DNA from: Sarcina sp. DSM 11001
Lineage (GTDB): Bacteria; Bacillota; Clostridia; Lachnospirales; Lachnospiraceae
NCBI RefSeq assembly: GCF_900101015.1
Contig: NZ_FNFZ01000033.1
Span: 1-39,869, forward strand
Reading direction: 5' to 3'
DNA: 39,869 bases
In this document: positions 16,485 to 25,055 of the stretch, piece after piece
Layout: every line of letters starts with the position of its first letter
Position numbering within the stretch: position 1 is the stretch's first letter
Program-made: the position numbers and the translations under genes
Notes under the pieces: model-generated
The model's input: the letters and a program-made list of their open reading frames with translations, nothing else
Databases searched by the model: none
What the model was told of the DNA's origin: nothing

Positions 16485-16548
16485 ATAGCGGATAGAAATC
16501 CCTGGTAATACTCGCCTCAATCATACTTGACTTTTCATAGCTGGTCTC
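16485..16548. repeat. 64-bp perfect direct repeat, copy 1
   Basis: This 64-base sequence (starting ATAGCGGATAGAAATCCC, ending CATAGCTGGTCTC) recurs without a mismatch at 19444-19507. The two copies bracket abiH and the IS110 element (2.9 kb). Flanking bases differ at both ends. Confidence 0.9.
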
Positions 16549-16576
16549 CTCGAAAAAACTAGTTAGTTTTTTCGAG
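16549..16576 (-). terminator. Bidirectional hairpin downstream of abiH
   Basis: A perfect 13-bp stem, CTCGAAAAAACTA/TAGTTTTTTCGAG, has a 2-base centre. Its A and T runs lie within the arms, so it could end transcription in both directions. It lies 74 bases past the abiH stop and abuts the 64-bp repeat. Confidence 0.6.
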
Positions 16577-16649
16577 TATTATCTCAGGCAGGCTAAATAC
16601 GGTATAGACACTTAGTATTTACCACTTACGTTAAATCAGTCCCTTATCT

Positions 16650-17918
16650 CTAATCTTCTTTTTTCGTGTGCTTTGTATTATGACGATCAACTGTCATATT
16701 TTCAATAAGAATAAAAAAGAGACAGCGTAACACTCGGGGTATGAAGAGTATGGTATCTAATTTTGTCGGCTGATAGTTAATGGTGTTATACATTAAAAGA
16801 ATTTGCTCAAGATAGTATCGACTTCTGCCCATATGCTTAATTTTGGCTTTTTTATACTCAATGCAAGGGGAACTTTTCTTCTTTTTTTTCTTTGATGTGC
16901 CAGTTTCAACATGATATGTAGAAAAAGATCCTTTAAATCCACATTGTTGTATCTTGTCTGCATATTTCTTTCGTTGTTCTTTAGAATCAAAATCAAGAAG
17001 ATGCCATTTGATCAATTTAGTGTCTATTGAGTTACAAATCAGAGTTATATATGGAAGATCAACATCTGCAAATGAAAATCCATAGGAATAAATATCAGTT
17101 ACACCCGCACAGTTATACTTGAAACAATCGGCTAAAATCGTAGCTATTTTTTCAGTGTCTTTTTGAGTGACTTCTAAAAGTACTTTTGCAGCATGTCTAC
17201 ATGATTCCGGTATGGCATTTTTTTGACAAAAACGGTCTATATCAATATTGGGATCATGTCCAAGCATCACGCGCTCTCCTGCAATTCCATGAACATGGAC
17301 GACATTTGTCACCTCATATACATGCTCTAAAGTTGGCGTATAGTTAAACGATACGAAAAAGTCATTGTTTATTGGGAGGAGTCTGTCGCGATGTATTAGC
17401 TTTAAAAAACTTTTAATAGGGCGAGCATTGCTAACATCTATTGTCTTTGCCCACATTGAAGTTAGTGCTTCTAAAAATTTAAAGCATTCAGCGATATCAT
17501 AAAGCGTCCACTCGTTATCACCGCTGCTATTTATGTCATAATAATTAAACTCTTCTGAGAAAAACTCTTCTAAATCGAGTTTTCCTAACACTTCCTCTAT
17601 AGACCTCCAGTCACTGTTAATATAGAAATTATAGGGAGCATTGGGGTGCTCGGACCGAGCTATACAGTAATCAAGAAACCCCAATATGTTGTTGAGAACA
17701 TACGGTTGTTTTATATCAAAATGACCATTTATATTGTTTGTTCTTGGTACGGAATACTTCCATGGGGTGAAGGAATCATATGATTTATCGATTAATTCTT
17801 CAGTCATATAAAGACTTCGTATGTATTTTTGAAAATCAGAATATCGCGAAGGTATTCCGTGTGCGATATCAAAACCATTCCCTATGATAAATAGGTTTTT
17901 TCTTAATTCCTTCTCCAT
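16650..17918 (-). CDS. abiH: AbiH-family abortive infection protein
   Basis: This 422-residue protein has the AbiH signature near its start: LFIIGNGFDIAHGIPSRYSDF at about 9-29. The second family block is NDFFVSFNYTPTLEHVY with VHVHGI about 20 residues later, then MLGHDPN. AbiH was described as a lactococcal phage-abortive-infection protein; the mechanism is not established. A lysine run (SKKKKKKSS) and a hydrophobic segment (ILFIPRVLRCLFFILI) occur near the C-terminus. The ATG at 17918 has no clear ribosome site, and the upstream side is an IS110 end, so the native promoter may have been lost. The gene is AT-rich compared with its surroundings. Confidence 0.85.
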   Translation of the reverse strand: MEKELRKNLFIIGNGFDIAHGIPSRYSDFQKYIRSLYMTEELIDKSYDSFTPWKYSVPRTNNINGHFDIKQPYVLNNILGFLDYCIARSEHPNAPYNFYINSDWRSIEEVLGKLDLEEFFSEEFNYYDINSSGDNEWTLYDIAECFKFLEALTSMWAKTIDVSNARPIKSFLKLIHRDRLLPINNDFFVSFNYTPTLEHVYEVTNVVHVHGIAGERVMLGHDPNIDIDRFCQKNAIPESCRHAAKVLLEVTQKDTEKIATILADCFKYNCAGVTDIYSYGFSFADVDLPYITLICNSIDTKLIKWHLLDFDSKEQRKKYADKIQQCGFKGSFSTYHVETGTSKKKKKKSSPCIEYKKAKIKHMGRSRYYLEQILLMYNTINYQPTKLDTILFIPRVLRCLFFILIENMTVDRHNTKHTKKED

Positions 17919-17931
17919 GTTATAGCTTGTA

Positions 17932-17957
17932 TGGTGTAGTTAGAAGCGAATACACCA
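17932..17957. repeat. 7-bp inverted repeat upstream of abiH
   Basis: TGGTGTA and TACACCA flank a 12-base spacer, 14 bases before the abiH start. It may be an operator, or lie at the IS110 left end. Confidence 0.4.
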
Positions 17958-17959
17958 CT

Positions 17960-19443
17960 TTTCCTTTCGTTTTATATCGTGGTTCAATACAACTCAGATA
18001 CTGTGGACAATTGATTTTTTGTTGTAGCTTGACTACTTCGCAGGAGTGTATTGCCGCTACCTTTATCTGAATTGTTTATAGCTGGATGCACCGATGGCTG
18101 CTCAGCAGCCTGAGAGTTCTCATTTCAATCAAGTCTACGATGATTATCGCTGGTGGATATCACGGTATCAATACTTGAAAGGGAGGTACTACCTCATGAT
18201 CTACGTTGGCATCGACATTGCCAAACTCAACCACTTTGCCTCTGCCATTTCTTCGGAAGGCGAAGTACTCTTCGAGCCGTTCAAATTCACAAATGACGCT
18301 GATGGCTTCCAACTGCTGTCTTCTCATCTGGATTCTCCTCCGGATGGCAGCTTCATCATCGGTCTTGAGTCGACGGCCCACTACGGTGACAACCTTGTCC
18401 GTTACCTTGTTAATGATGGTCATAAGGTCTGTGTCATTAACCCGATCCAGACTTCGACCCTGCGGAAGAACAACATCCGAAAGACCAAGACGGATAAGGT
18501 TGACACTTACATCATTGCTAAAGCTCTTATGATGCCGCAGTCTCACCGGTTCGTCTCGGTTGATGATATCAACCTTATGGACCTCAAGGCTCTTGGCCGC
18601 TTCCGTCAGAAATCGCTCAAACAGCGTACTCGGCTGAAGATCCAGCTCAAAACCTATGTAGATGAGACCTTCCCGGAATTGCAGTATTTCTTCAAGTCCG
18701 GACTGCATCAGAAAGCAGTTTACGCACTGTTGAAGGAAGCTCCTTCCGCCAAGGATGTTGCTTCCATGCACCTGACCCATCTGGCTCACCTTCTTGAGTG
18801 TGCTTCCCACGGCCATTTTAAGAAGGAGACTGCCAGTCAGTTAAGAGTTCTGGCACGGAAGTCTGTCGGTTCCCCTGACAGTGCTTTATCTATCCAGGTA
18901 GTCCATGCCATAGAGCAGATTGAACTACTAGACAGCCAGATCGACCACGTTGAAGCTGAGATGACAGATATCATGAAATACCTTGATTCTGTGATCATGA
19001 CCATTCCCGGCATTGACTATATCAATGGAGGGATGATCCTCGGGGAGATCGGCGATATCCACCGGTTCCCGGGCCTAAGCAGCTTCTCGCTTTTGCCAGT
19101 CTCGACCCGTCTGTTTATCAGTCGGGCAATTTCCAGGCAAAACGTACCAGAATGTCAAAGCGCGGATCCAAGGTCCTTCGCTATGCACTGATGAATTCTG
19201 CTCACAACGTGGTAAAGAACAACTCCACCTTCAAGGCTTACTATGACGCCAAGATGGCGGAAGACCGGACGCATTACAATGCCCTCGGGCACTGTGCCGG
19301 CAAACTCGTCAGGATCATCTATAAGATGCTCACTGACAAGGTAGAATTCAATCTCGACTAAGCGAGATCGTATATCCACAATCAATAGATTTTGAAGAAG
19401 CACCTGTAGGGAGCTTTATTAAAGTTACCCTTTTATGCCTACG
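17960..19443 (+). mobile_element. IS110-family element, boundaries approximate
   Basis: A transposase of the IS110 type is preceded by about 240 non-coding bases and followed by 82. IS110 elements have no terminal inverted repeats and carry a bridge RNA in the leader upstream of the transposase, so 17960-18190 is where one would be expected. The right limit is set where the 64-bp repeat begins (19444). The left limit is a guess between the abiH start and the leader. Confidence 0.55.
18196..19361 (+). pseudogene. IS110-family transposase, frameshifted
   Basis: The start at 18196 has GGGAGG nine bases upstream. The N-terminal DEDD domain is present: D6 in YVGIDIAK, E in IGLESTAHY, and KTKTDKVD. 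The C-terminal Tnp20 domain begins [19 protein letters not shown]. After HRFPG (about 19075) the frame changes by one base. The natural continuation, [17 protein letters not shown] with the catalytic-serine region and [20 protein letters not shown], is in another frame down to FNLD at 19361. A single deleted base in GGGCCT would explain it. As read, the transposase is inactive. Confidence 0.85.
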
Positions 19444-19507
19444 ATAGCGGATAGAAATCCCTGGTAATACTCGCCTCAATCATACTTGACTTTTCATAGC
19501 TGGTCTC
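19444..19507. repeat. 64-bp perfect direct repeat, copy 2
   Basis: This is identical to 16485-16548. It sits directly at the IS110 right side, and the truncated KAP gene runs into it. The last eight codons of the KAP frame (RPAMKSQV) lie inside this repeat and are not native to that gene. Confidence 0.9.
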
Positions 19508-19968
19508 TTCTGTAAACCTTCTGATCGCGCACTAACCTGTGCATTTGCTTCTCTCCCTAAAATATTTCCAGCTGCTGAAACAAGAGATCCTACATAAGGT
19601 ATAGCACCTGCAGCATCAAATAAATCTGCGTATCGGGCAATGATCTCCCAAACTCTATCACCATTCGGTATTTTCAGTTCAATCGCAGTTGCTAATTGCT
19701 TTATGAATTGACTAATAAGTTGTTTAGAATCTGTACATAGCCATGGATTAAACCTTAAAACTACAACACTTTTATCATCATTCTCAATATTTTCAAGCAC
19801 CATATTAAGAAGTGATGATTTTCCGCTTCCCCATTTTCCGTAAAGACCGATGGTAAATGAAGAAGAAGACGTACGTTTCAAGATTGCGTTTGCAAGGCTT
19901 TTTGCAAAGTCACTTCTGTTTAATCTGTCCTCATCAGATTTAGTAATTGGCAAATCAGGATTAAGCAT
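19480..19968 (-). pseudogene. KAP-family P-loop NTPase, N-terminal fragment
   Basis: The start at 19968 is followed by SDEDRLNRSDFAKSLANAIL and the Walker A motif GLYGKWGSGKSSLLN, then VVVLRFNPW, the usual start of a KAP ATPase. Members of the family are commonly over 500 residues, with inserted membrane segments and a Walker B that is missing here. The frame leaves native sequence at about 19508, where the 64-bp repeat begins. KAP ATPases are membrane-associated and recur in defence islands. This copy keeps only about 154 native residues. Confidence 0.8.
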
Positions 19969-20067
19969 TCTTCCACCCCATCTAGCTTATAATATCCTTA
20001 TCAATGAATAGTTTTTCTTATGTTGTTTAACAAATTCAGCATCACTTTGATTATTATTATACTGTAT

Positions 20068-20172
20068 TTAGCTTCTATACAATAACCCAATTCTCAGGGC
20101 TTCTTTATTATTCTCCGAATCGATTAACTCACCTATTAAAGCATCCCTTTCGTATTCACCTAAATGAAAGCA
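20068..20172 (-). pseudogene. Gene remnant between KAP and the membrane protein
   Basis: A minus-strand frame reads CFHLGEYERDALIGELIDSE and continues NNKEALRIGLLYRS to a stop, with coding-like composition but no start. Upstream frames are broken by stops within an AT-rich trinucleotide-like tract. The rest of 19969-20365 contains nothing assignable. Confidence 0.3.
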
Positions 20173-20365
20173 TCTCTATTATTACTATCTCTATTTCAAG
20201 CTCTAGATCTATAACAAGTAATGGCGTTTGATGATCCCTTTATCTATCTTATCAAAATTGAATTTCTCTAAAACTGATTTGCACTATTACCCAGTTTATC
20301 TCTGTATCAGAATTAGTTATTATAATTCTCCCATCAGATTACTATAGATATTAGTTCACATTAAT

Positions 20366-21448
20366 TCAATCATAGTTTAATACTCTTTCATCAATGAAGT
20401 CCTCATAGAAACATGACCTCAGGTAAACTGGCCCAAAAACTAAGCCATCAGATTCTGATCTTTCAGCTTTATAATACATCGTCCACGGGATGGCTAACTG
20501 TTTATCATCCATTTTTTCTCCCTGCATATCATAACACTCAATAAGTATCTCTAGGTCTGGAATATGAAATGGGATTGAGAACTGGTGATGCCCGCGTTGC
20601 CGATTTATTTCTAAATTCGCTTTATAATTCTGATAAAAATACAATGCGAGTATATTATATATATGCTCCGGAAGCATTATCTTTATCGAATCATCACATC
20701 CCATATATTGAATTTGCTTTGTGATTTCTTCTACCTCCGTGACAGTGTGATCTTCTCCATTAACAGTACAATTTAAAAATCCCTTTCTCTCGTGTTGTTC
20801 AGAGTATGCTGTAACTTCATTAATACTATATTTAAAATCAAACGAATTATCATTCAGCTTGAGAATTGCTTTATCAAGCCAATCTATGGAAAACGTCACT
20901 CGAATGTCTTTTGCTGCTCCTACCCCAATATTCTTTATAGTCAAGTATGGCTTTTCAAGAAATATACAGTTATTCTCGTTCACCAATTGATTCGGGTTTG
21001 TACCATAACAATATGCAGGATTTGCCAGAATATAATCAACATACATGTAACTATTACCATCTATTTCGATTTTATCCTCACTTACTAAGCCGCCTTCAAA
21101 CAATCCAGGTGTGACCACAATCTCTGGATGATATGCATTATCTCGTTCCGTTTTCATTTCGTTGAGAGTCATCCAAGCAAAATTAGCATAGACGACAGTA
21201 GCTATCACTGCTAAAATCTGGGCAATGCCTACGAAGATTTGAAACCAGTCAGTTTTCTTTGCTGGTTTTTCTTTTACTGTATTACTCAATGGAGTCACGA
21301 TTTCTAATTCTTCAGTAACTGGATCTTCCTTTTGCTCTTCATTACACGGATCAGATTCAAACGTCTCTGTTAGAGATTCTTTCTCTAAATTGTCAGTTGC
21401 TGGTATGGGCTCTTTCTTTTCAGTACACGTAAGCTTTTCTTCACTCAT
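20366..21448 (-). CDS. Membrane-anchored protein of unknown function
   Basis: This is a 360-residue protein with GAGGTGAG eight bases upstream of the ATG at 21448. The first 66 residues are acidic and disordered-looking (EKKEPIPATDNLEKES). A single membrane helix spans about 69-92 (FQIFVGIAQILAVIATVVYA), and the remainder is a soluble domain rich in strands. This topology, a short helix followed by a large domain, is common for membrane sensors or effectors beside defence ATPases. It is 400 bases upstream of the KAP fragment on the same strand, so both may once have been one operon. No known domain recognised. Confidence 0.65.
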   Translation of the reverse strand: MSEEKLTCTEKKEPIPATDNLEKESLTETFESDPCNEEQKEDPVTEELEIVTPLSNTVKEKPAKKTDWFQIFVGIAQILAVIATVVYANFAWMTLNEMKTERDNAYHPEIVVTPGLFEGGLVSEDKIEIDGNSYMYVDYILANPAYCYGTNPNQLVNENNCIFLEKPYLTIKNIGVGAAKDIRVTFSIDWLDKAILKLNDNSFDFKYSINEVTAYSEQHERKGFLNCTVNGEDHTVTEVEEITKQIQYMGCDDSIKIMLPEHIYNILALYFYQNYKANLEINRQRGHHQFSIPFHIPDLEILIECYDMQGEKMDDKQLAIPWTMYYKAERSESDGLVFGPVYLRSCFYEDFIDERVLNYD

Positions 21449-21543
21449 TTCCGTTACTCACCTCTTCTGTAATCGTATGAAGCTGATGTTTGCCCCAAAA
21501 ACTTTACAGTCATGATAGCATACAAGTAACTTCTATAACATCT

Positions 21544-23144
21544 TTAAAACACCAGCAACCCCCTCGTATCATATACACTCTCACTGGTATCGTTCCCACA
21601 ACGGATCGCGCGGTCGAGCGCCATGATACAGGCGATTGCACCATCGATTTTCTCTGTGCTCTTTGCCTTATCCGCCTTGATGTTTCCGGCAGGATCTGTT
21701 CGAATGAATATGTTGTCCATGTTCCATCGAAGGACCGGATGACCGCCATGAGCAATCCGCCTCTCCAATGTCAGCTTCATAAGCTCCTTCGTCGGTGGAG
21801 ACATAGAGGCAAATCCCTGACCCATAGGCACTACTGTGAATCCCATCCCCTCCAGGTTTTGCACCATCTGGACGGCTCCCCAGCGGTCGAATGCGATTTC
21901 CCGGATGTTATAGAGCTCTCCAAGATGTTCGATGAACTTTTCAATAAATCCGTAATGGACCACATTTCCTTCTGTAGTCTGGATATATCCTTGCCGCTCC
22001 CACACGTCGTAGGGAACGTGATCCCTGTTCACGCGGAGCTGTAGTGTCTCTTCCGGAAGCCAGAAATAGGGGAGGACGTAATACTTGTCCTCATCATCAA
22101 CTGGCGGAAATACAAGACAAAAGGATGTCAGGTCCGTAGTATTGGAAAGGTCCAGTCCCCCGTAACACACCCTACCTTCCAACACTTCCGAATCAACAGG
22201 AAACGCACATGCGTCCCATTTTTCCATGGGCATCCAACGAACTGCCTGCTTGACCCACTGGTTAAGGCGTAGCTGCCGGAAGGAATTCTCTTCCCCTGGA
22301 TTTTGCCTTGCGGATTCGCAGGCCGCCTTTACCTTATCCATTCCAATTGTCTCTCCAAGGGATGGGTTTGCTTTCTTCCAGATTTTCGGATCCGTCCAAT
22401 CCTCATCATTACCAGCCCCATAGACACCGGGTAAAAGGTACTGTCCTTCTTTCTTCCCTCTATGATATCCATAGCCTTCTGATGTGTTTCATAGCAGATA
22501 CTGTTTGTATCGGTCCCGGCTGTGGTGATAAGAAAATATAGTGGCTGCATTCTCGCATCGCCGGAGCCCTTCGTCATGACATCAAATAGTTTCCGGTTCG
22601 GCTGTGTATGTAGTTCATCGAAGACAACACCGTGAATATTGAAACCGTGCTTAGAATAAGCCTCCGCAGATAATACCTGATAAAAAGAGTTTGTAGGCAG
22701 GTAGAGAATTCGCTTCTGTGAGGCTAGGATCTTGCAGCGTTTTTCTAGCGCCGGACACATACGGACCATGTCCGCTGCAACGTCAAATACAATGGTTGCC
22801 TGGCCTCGATCCGCAGCACATCCGTAGATCTCCGCACGCTGCTCTCCATCTCCACAGCAAAGCAAAAGAGCGACTGCGGCAGCGAGTTCGCTCTTCCCAT
22901 TCTTTTTCGGTATTTCCACATAGGCTGTATTGAACTGCCGGTATCCATTAGGTTTGATAATTCCGAACAAGTCCCTGATAATTTGTTCCTGCCAGTCCAG
23001 CAGCTTAAATGGCTTTCCGGCCCAGGTGCCTTTTGTGTGGCAAAGGCACTCAATAAAATCCCCAGCATAATCAGCGAGTTCCTTGTCGTATATGGAGTCT
23101 TTTGCCATGAACCGTGTTGGTTTGTATTTCTTTAGTTTCTTCAT
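21544..23144 (-). pseudogene. terL: Phage terminase large subunit, frameshifted
   Basis: The start at 23144 has GAGGCGAAGG just upstream. The ATPase half contains DWQEQIIRDLFG, the Walker A-like IPKKNGKSELAAAVAL and Walker B GVVFDELH. After DSTFYPV (about 22428) the frame shifts by one base. The next frame continues YGAGNDEDWTDPKIWKKANP and then the nuclease half, with acidic residues in GGLDLSNTTDLTSF, AFDRWG and KIDGAIACIMAL. The total length of about 533 residues is normal for a terminase. Apart from one missing base it looks intact. No portal or capsid genes follow, so it is a prophage remnant. Confidence 0.85.
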
Positions 23145-23241
23145 ACCTTCGCCTCAAAATGACAATAAAAAAAGACCTGCCGGCCTTCACTACGAGAAAC
23201 AGCCCGCCGCGGGCTGCGTCTCCGATATGTTTGTTTCTTGC

Positions 23242-23520
23242 TTACTTCTGCTGCATCGCCCAGAGGATTGCGTGGCCGTCATCCTCGAACTCGACCTCGC
23301 TGGCTTCTCTCAACCCGATGATCCCTTCACAGGAAAGGTCGTCATCCAAGTGCTCATAAACCGCTCCGAAGTAGCTAGGCTGTCCCTTGCCGTTGTAGTA
23401 GTGGCCTGCAACCAGAATCCTGTCACCGAAGGTAAGGATCTTGCTCCAGCGGCTTTCGAGGTCTTCCTGGGTTGTGGGGTTCGGGAGCCTGTATGTTCTC
23501 ATTGCTTTTTCGATCGTCAT
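23242..23520 (-). CDS. Small hypothetical protein upstream of terL
   Basis: This 92-residue acidic protein has GAGGA eight bases before the ATG at 23520. It contains YRLPNPTTQEDLESRW and ends DGHAILWAMQQK. It lies 97 bases upstream of terL on the same strand and probably belongs to the prophage remnant. I do not recognise the family. Confidence 0.6.
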   Translation of the reverse strand: MTIEKAMRTYRLPNPTTQEDLESRWSKILTFGDRILVAGHYYNGKGQPSYFGAVYEHLDDDLSCEGIIGLREASEVEFEDDGHAILWAMQQK

Positions 23521-23545
23521 CTCTTTGTCCTCAGTTTTCTTTTCC

Positions 23546-23708
23546 TTATCTTACCTTGCCGGTTCTGACTACTCTGAGCCCCCTAACCTCTTCGAAGTTG
23601 CTCCCTTAAGGCTAATCCCGAAGGTAAGCTCGATCTGGTACCGTGCTTCGAATCTGTTGTTTGCCTTCGCGCTGTAGGCTTTGCCGTTCTTCTTGAAGGT
23701 GTAGGTTA
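23546..23708 (-). pseudogene. Small phage-type protein, truncated and frameshifted
   Basis: A frame without a start reads TYTFKKNGKAYSAKANNRFE and then ARYQIELTFGISLKGA, and then goes off. Moving one base restores NFEEVRGLRVVRTGKVR to a stop at 23546. A lost A in an A-run (AAC against AAAC) would explain the shift. The 5' end is missing because the next gene's 3' end begins at 23706. It ends 25 bases before the start of the 92-residue gene. Confidence 0.6.
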
Positions 23709-24453
23709 TTTAATATCTTGTCGCATCTTTTCCACCAACTCCATAATAGTATCTGTGGGAATACACTGCATACCATAATAAATAGATTCAGTAATATCAT
23801 TAGCCTTATCAATAACTTCTTTTGAACTTATAAGATTAATGCATGCGAAAAAAATCTGAGATATGTTTTTGAATATCATTGAAAAGTTCGTGAGATTCTT
23901 GTAGTGTCCTTGGTTGTGAGTCAGTAATAAATCTATTCAAATTCCTCAAAGATTGTAAATAATCAGTATACACTTGCCGCTTGTATAAATTCAGTTCTTT
24001 TTTATTCTCTGCTTTACGTGTTACACACATCTTTATAAAAGCCTGCGCATTGCTATTAGTAGTCGTCCGCTGGAAAGAAAAGAATCCCGTGCCAAAAAGT
24101 CCGATACTTCTTCCGCCGGAAGCATCCAATTCGTAGTTCGTGTATTCACCTCTACCGGCTTTTTCCCAGACTTCATCCCACAACATAGATAGATATTCTT
24201 TATCCTCTGGCATTAGATGACTATCATTTACTGTCTTCTTTTTGCTGTCAATACCTTGTTTCCAGGTACCAACCGACGTTAAATACACCAGATTCAAGTC
24301 TTTGTAATCTAGCGTCAAAAAGTCATCCAATTTTCCATATGCTTCTATAGTTTCTCGCATCAGCTCATAACAACCATCATGCTGATCCGGATCCATTTCT
24401 TCTTTTTCTCGCAGTGCGCTCATTATTGCCTGAACATCATATTCTTCTGCCAT
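23706..24453 (-). pseudogene. Hypothetical protein with a homopolymer frameshift
   Basis: From the ATG at 24453 the frame gives 205 residues ending HISDFFRMH. A run of seven T (minus strand, 23848-23854) lies just before the stop. With six T the protein continues ACINLISSKEVIDKANDITE and on to LVEKMRQDIK, stopping at 23706, about 248 residues. The long coding-like extension shows that the run gained a base. The protein contains GGRSIGLFGTGFFSF; no family recognised. It may be a true mutation, a phase-variable run, or a sequencing error. Confidence 0.65.
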
Positions 24454-24570
24454 CCCATGGTCCTTTCTTGAACTGACTGTTTGCCTTTATAAACTATAAT
24501 CAATAGTACACCGTTTTCGACGGGCTGTAAAAGAAAAAACTGGCACCTCTCCAAACCGGAAAAGTGCCGT

Positions 24571-24680
24571 TGTTAGCGTCGGGTGAAAAAGGCCAATTTT
24601 AGGCCGGGTGAAAAGGGCCATTATCAGTCGGATTAAAAGGGCCATGCTCAGTCGGATAAAAAAGACCATTTCCAAAATCC
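24571..24680 (+). repeat. IS21 left-end multiple terminal repeats
   Basis: Four copies of about 24 bases follow each other: GTCGGGTGAAAAAGGCCA, GCCGGGTGAAAAGGGCCA, GTCGGATTAAAAGGGCCA and GTCGGATAAAAAAGACCA. A partial fifth, AATATAAAAGGCCAT, lies far inside at about 24976. These are the likely transposase binding sites. Confidence 0.8.
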
Positions 24681-25013
24681 CATTAATAAATATAAATGGG
24701 TGGCAAAGGGTGGGGGCGGGGGTGCGCGAAGCGCAGGGCCGCAATAGACAATTCGCAACAGTAAACCCTGCAGGTAAGATACCAGCAATTGCCCGATGTC
24801 CGGCGGCTGCTGATGACCCTGCTCCCTGAAGCATTGTTCCAAGATCCATCCTGGAATATCCAGATCTGTCAGTGAAAGCCGTCTGCCGGAAAACTGGCAG
24901 GCGGCAGCGATGCGGGAATAAAGCTGCAACGTCCATCCCCATAGCGGCGTCTGGAACCGAACCCCGCATCTTTCCAATATAAAAGGCCATTACCACATTT
25001 CGCAGTAGTCTTT

Positions 25014-25043
25014 TATAATGATGAACGCCAATGCATCATTATA
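25014..25043 (+). promoter_or_regulatory. Perfect 10-bp hairpin immediately before the istA ribosome site
   Basis: TATAATGATG and CATCATTATA flank the loop AACGCCAATG, and the ribosome site AAGGAGG follows two bases later. The right arm with its loop, GCCAATGCATCATT, is repeated inverted at 27193-27206 at the other end of the element. It may be a transposase operator overlapping the promoter or a structure that limits istA translation. Confidence 0.6.
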
Positions 25044-25055
25044 ATAAGGAGGACT

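Noticed and set aside
16333-16524. A 63-residue minus-strand frame running through the 64-bp repeat, faintly like an acyltransferase N-terminus
   Set aside because: The similarity is too weak, no ribosome site is present and half of it lies in the direct repeat.
24487-24996. A 169-residue minus-strand frame over the IS21 left end
   Set aside because: It starts inside IS21 and runs through its terminal repeats and across the insertion junction, so it cannot be a native gene.
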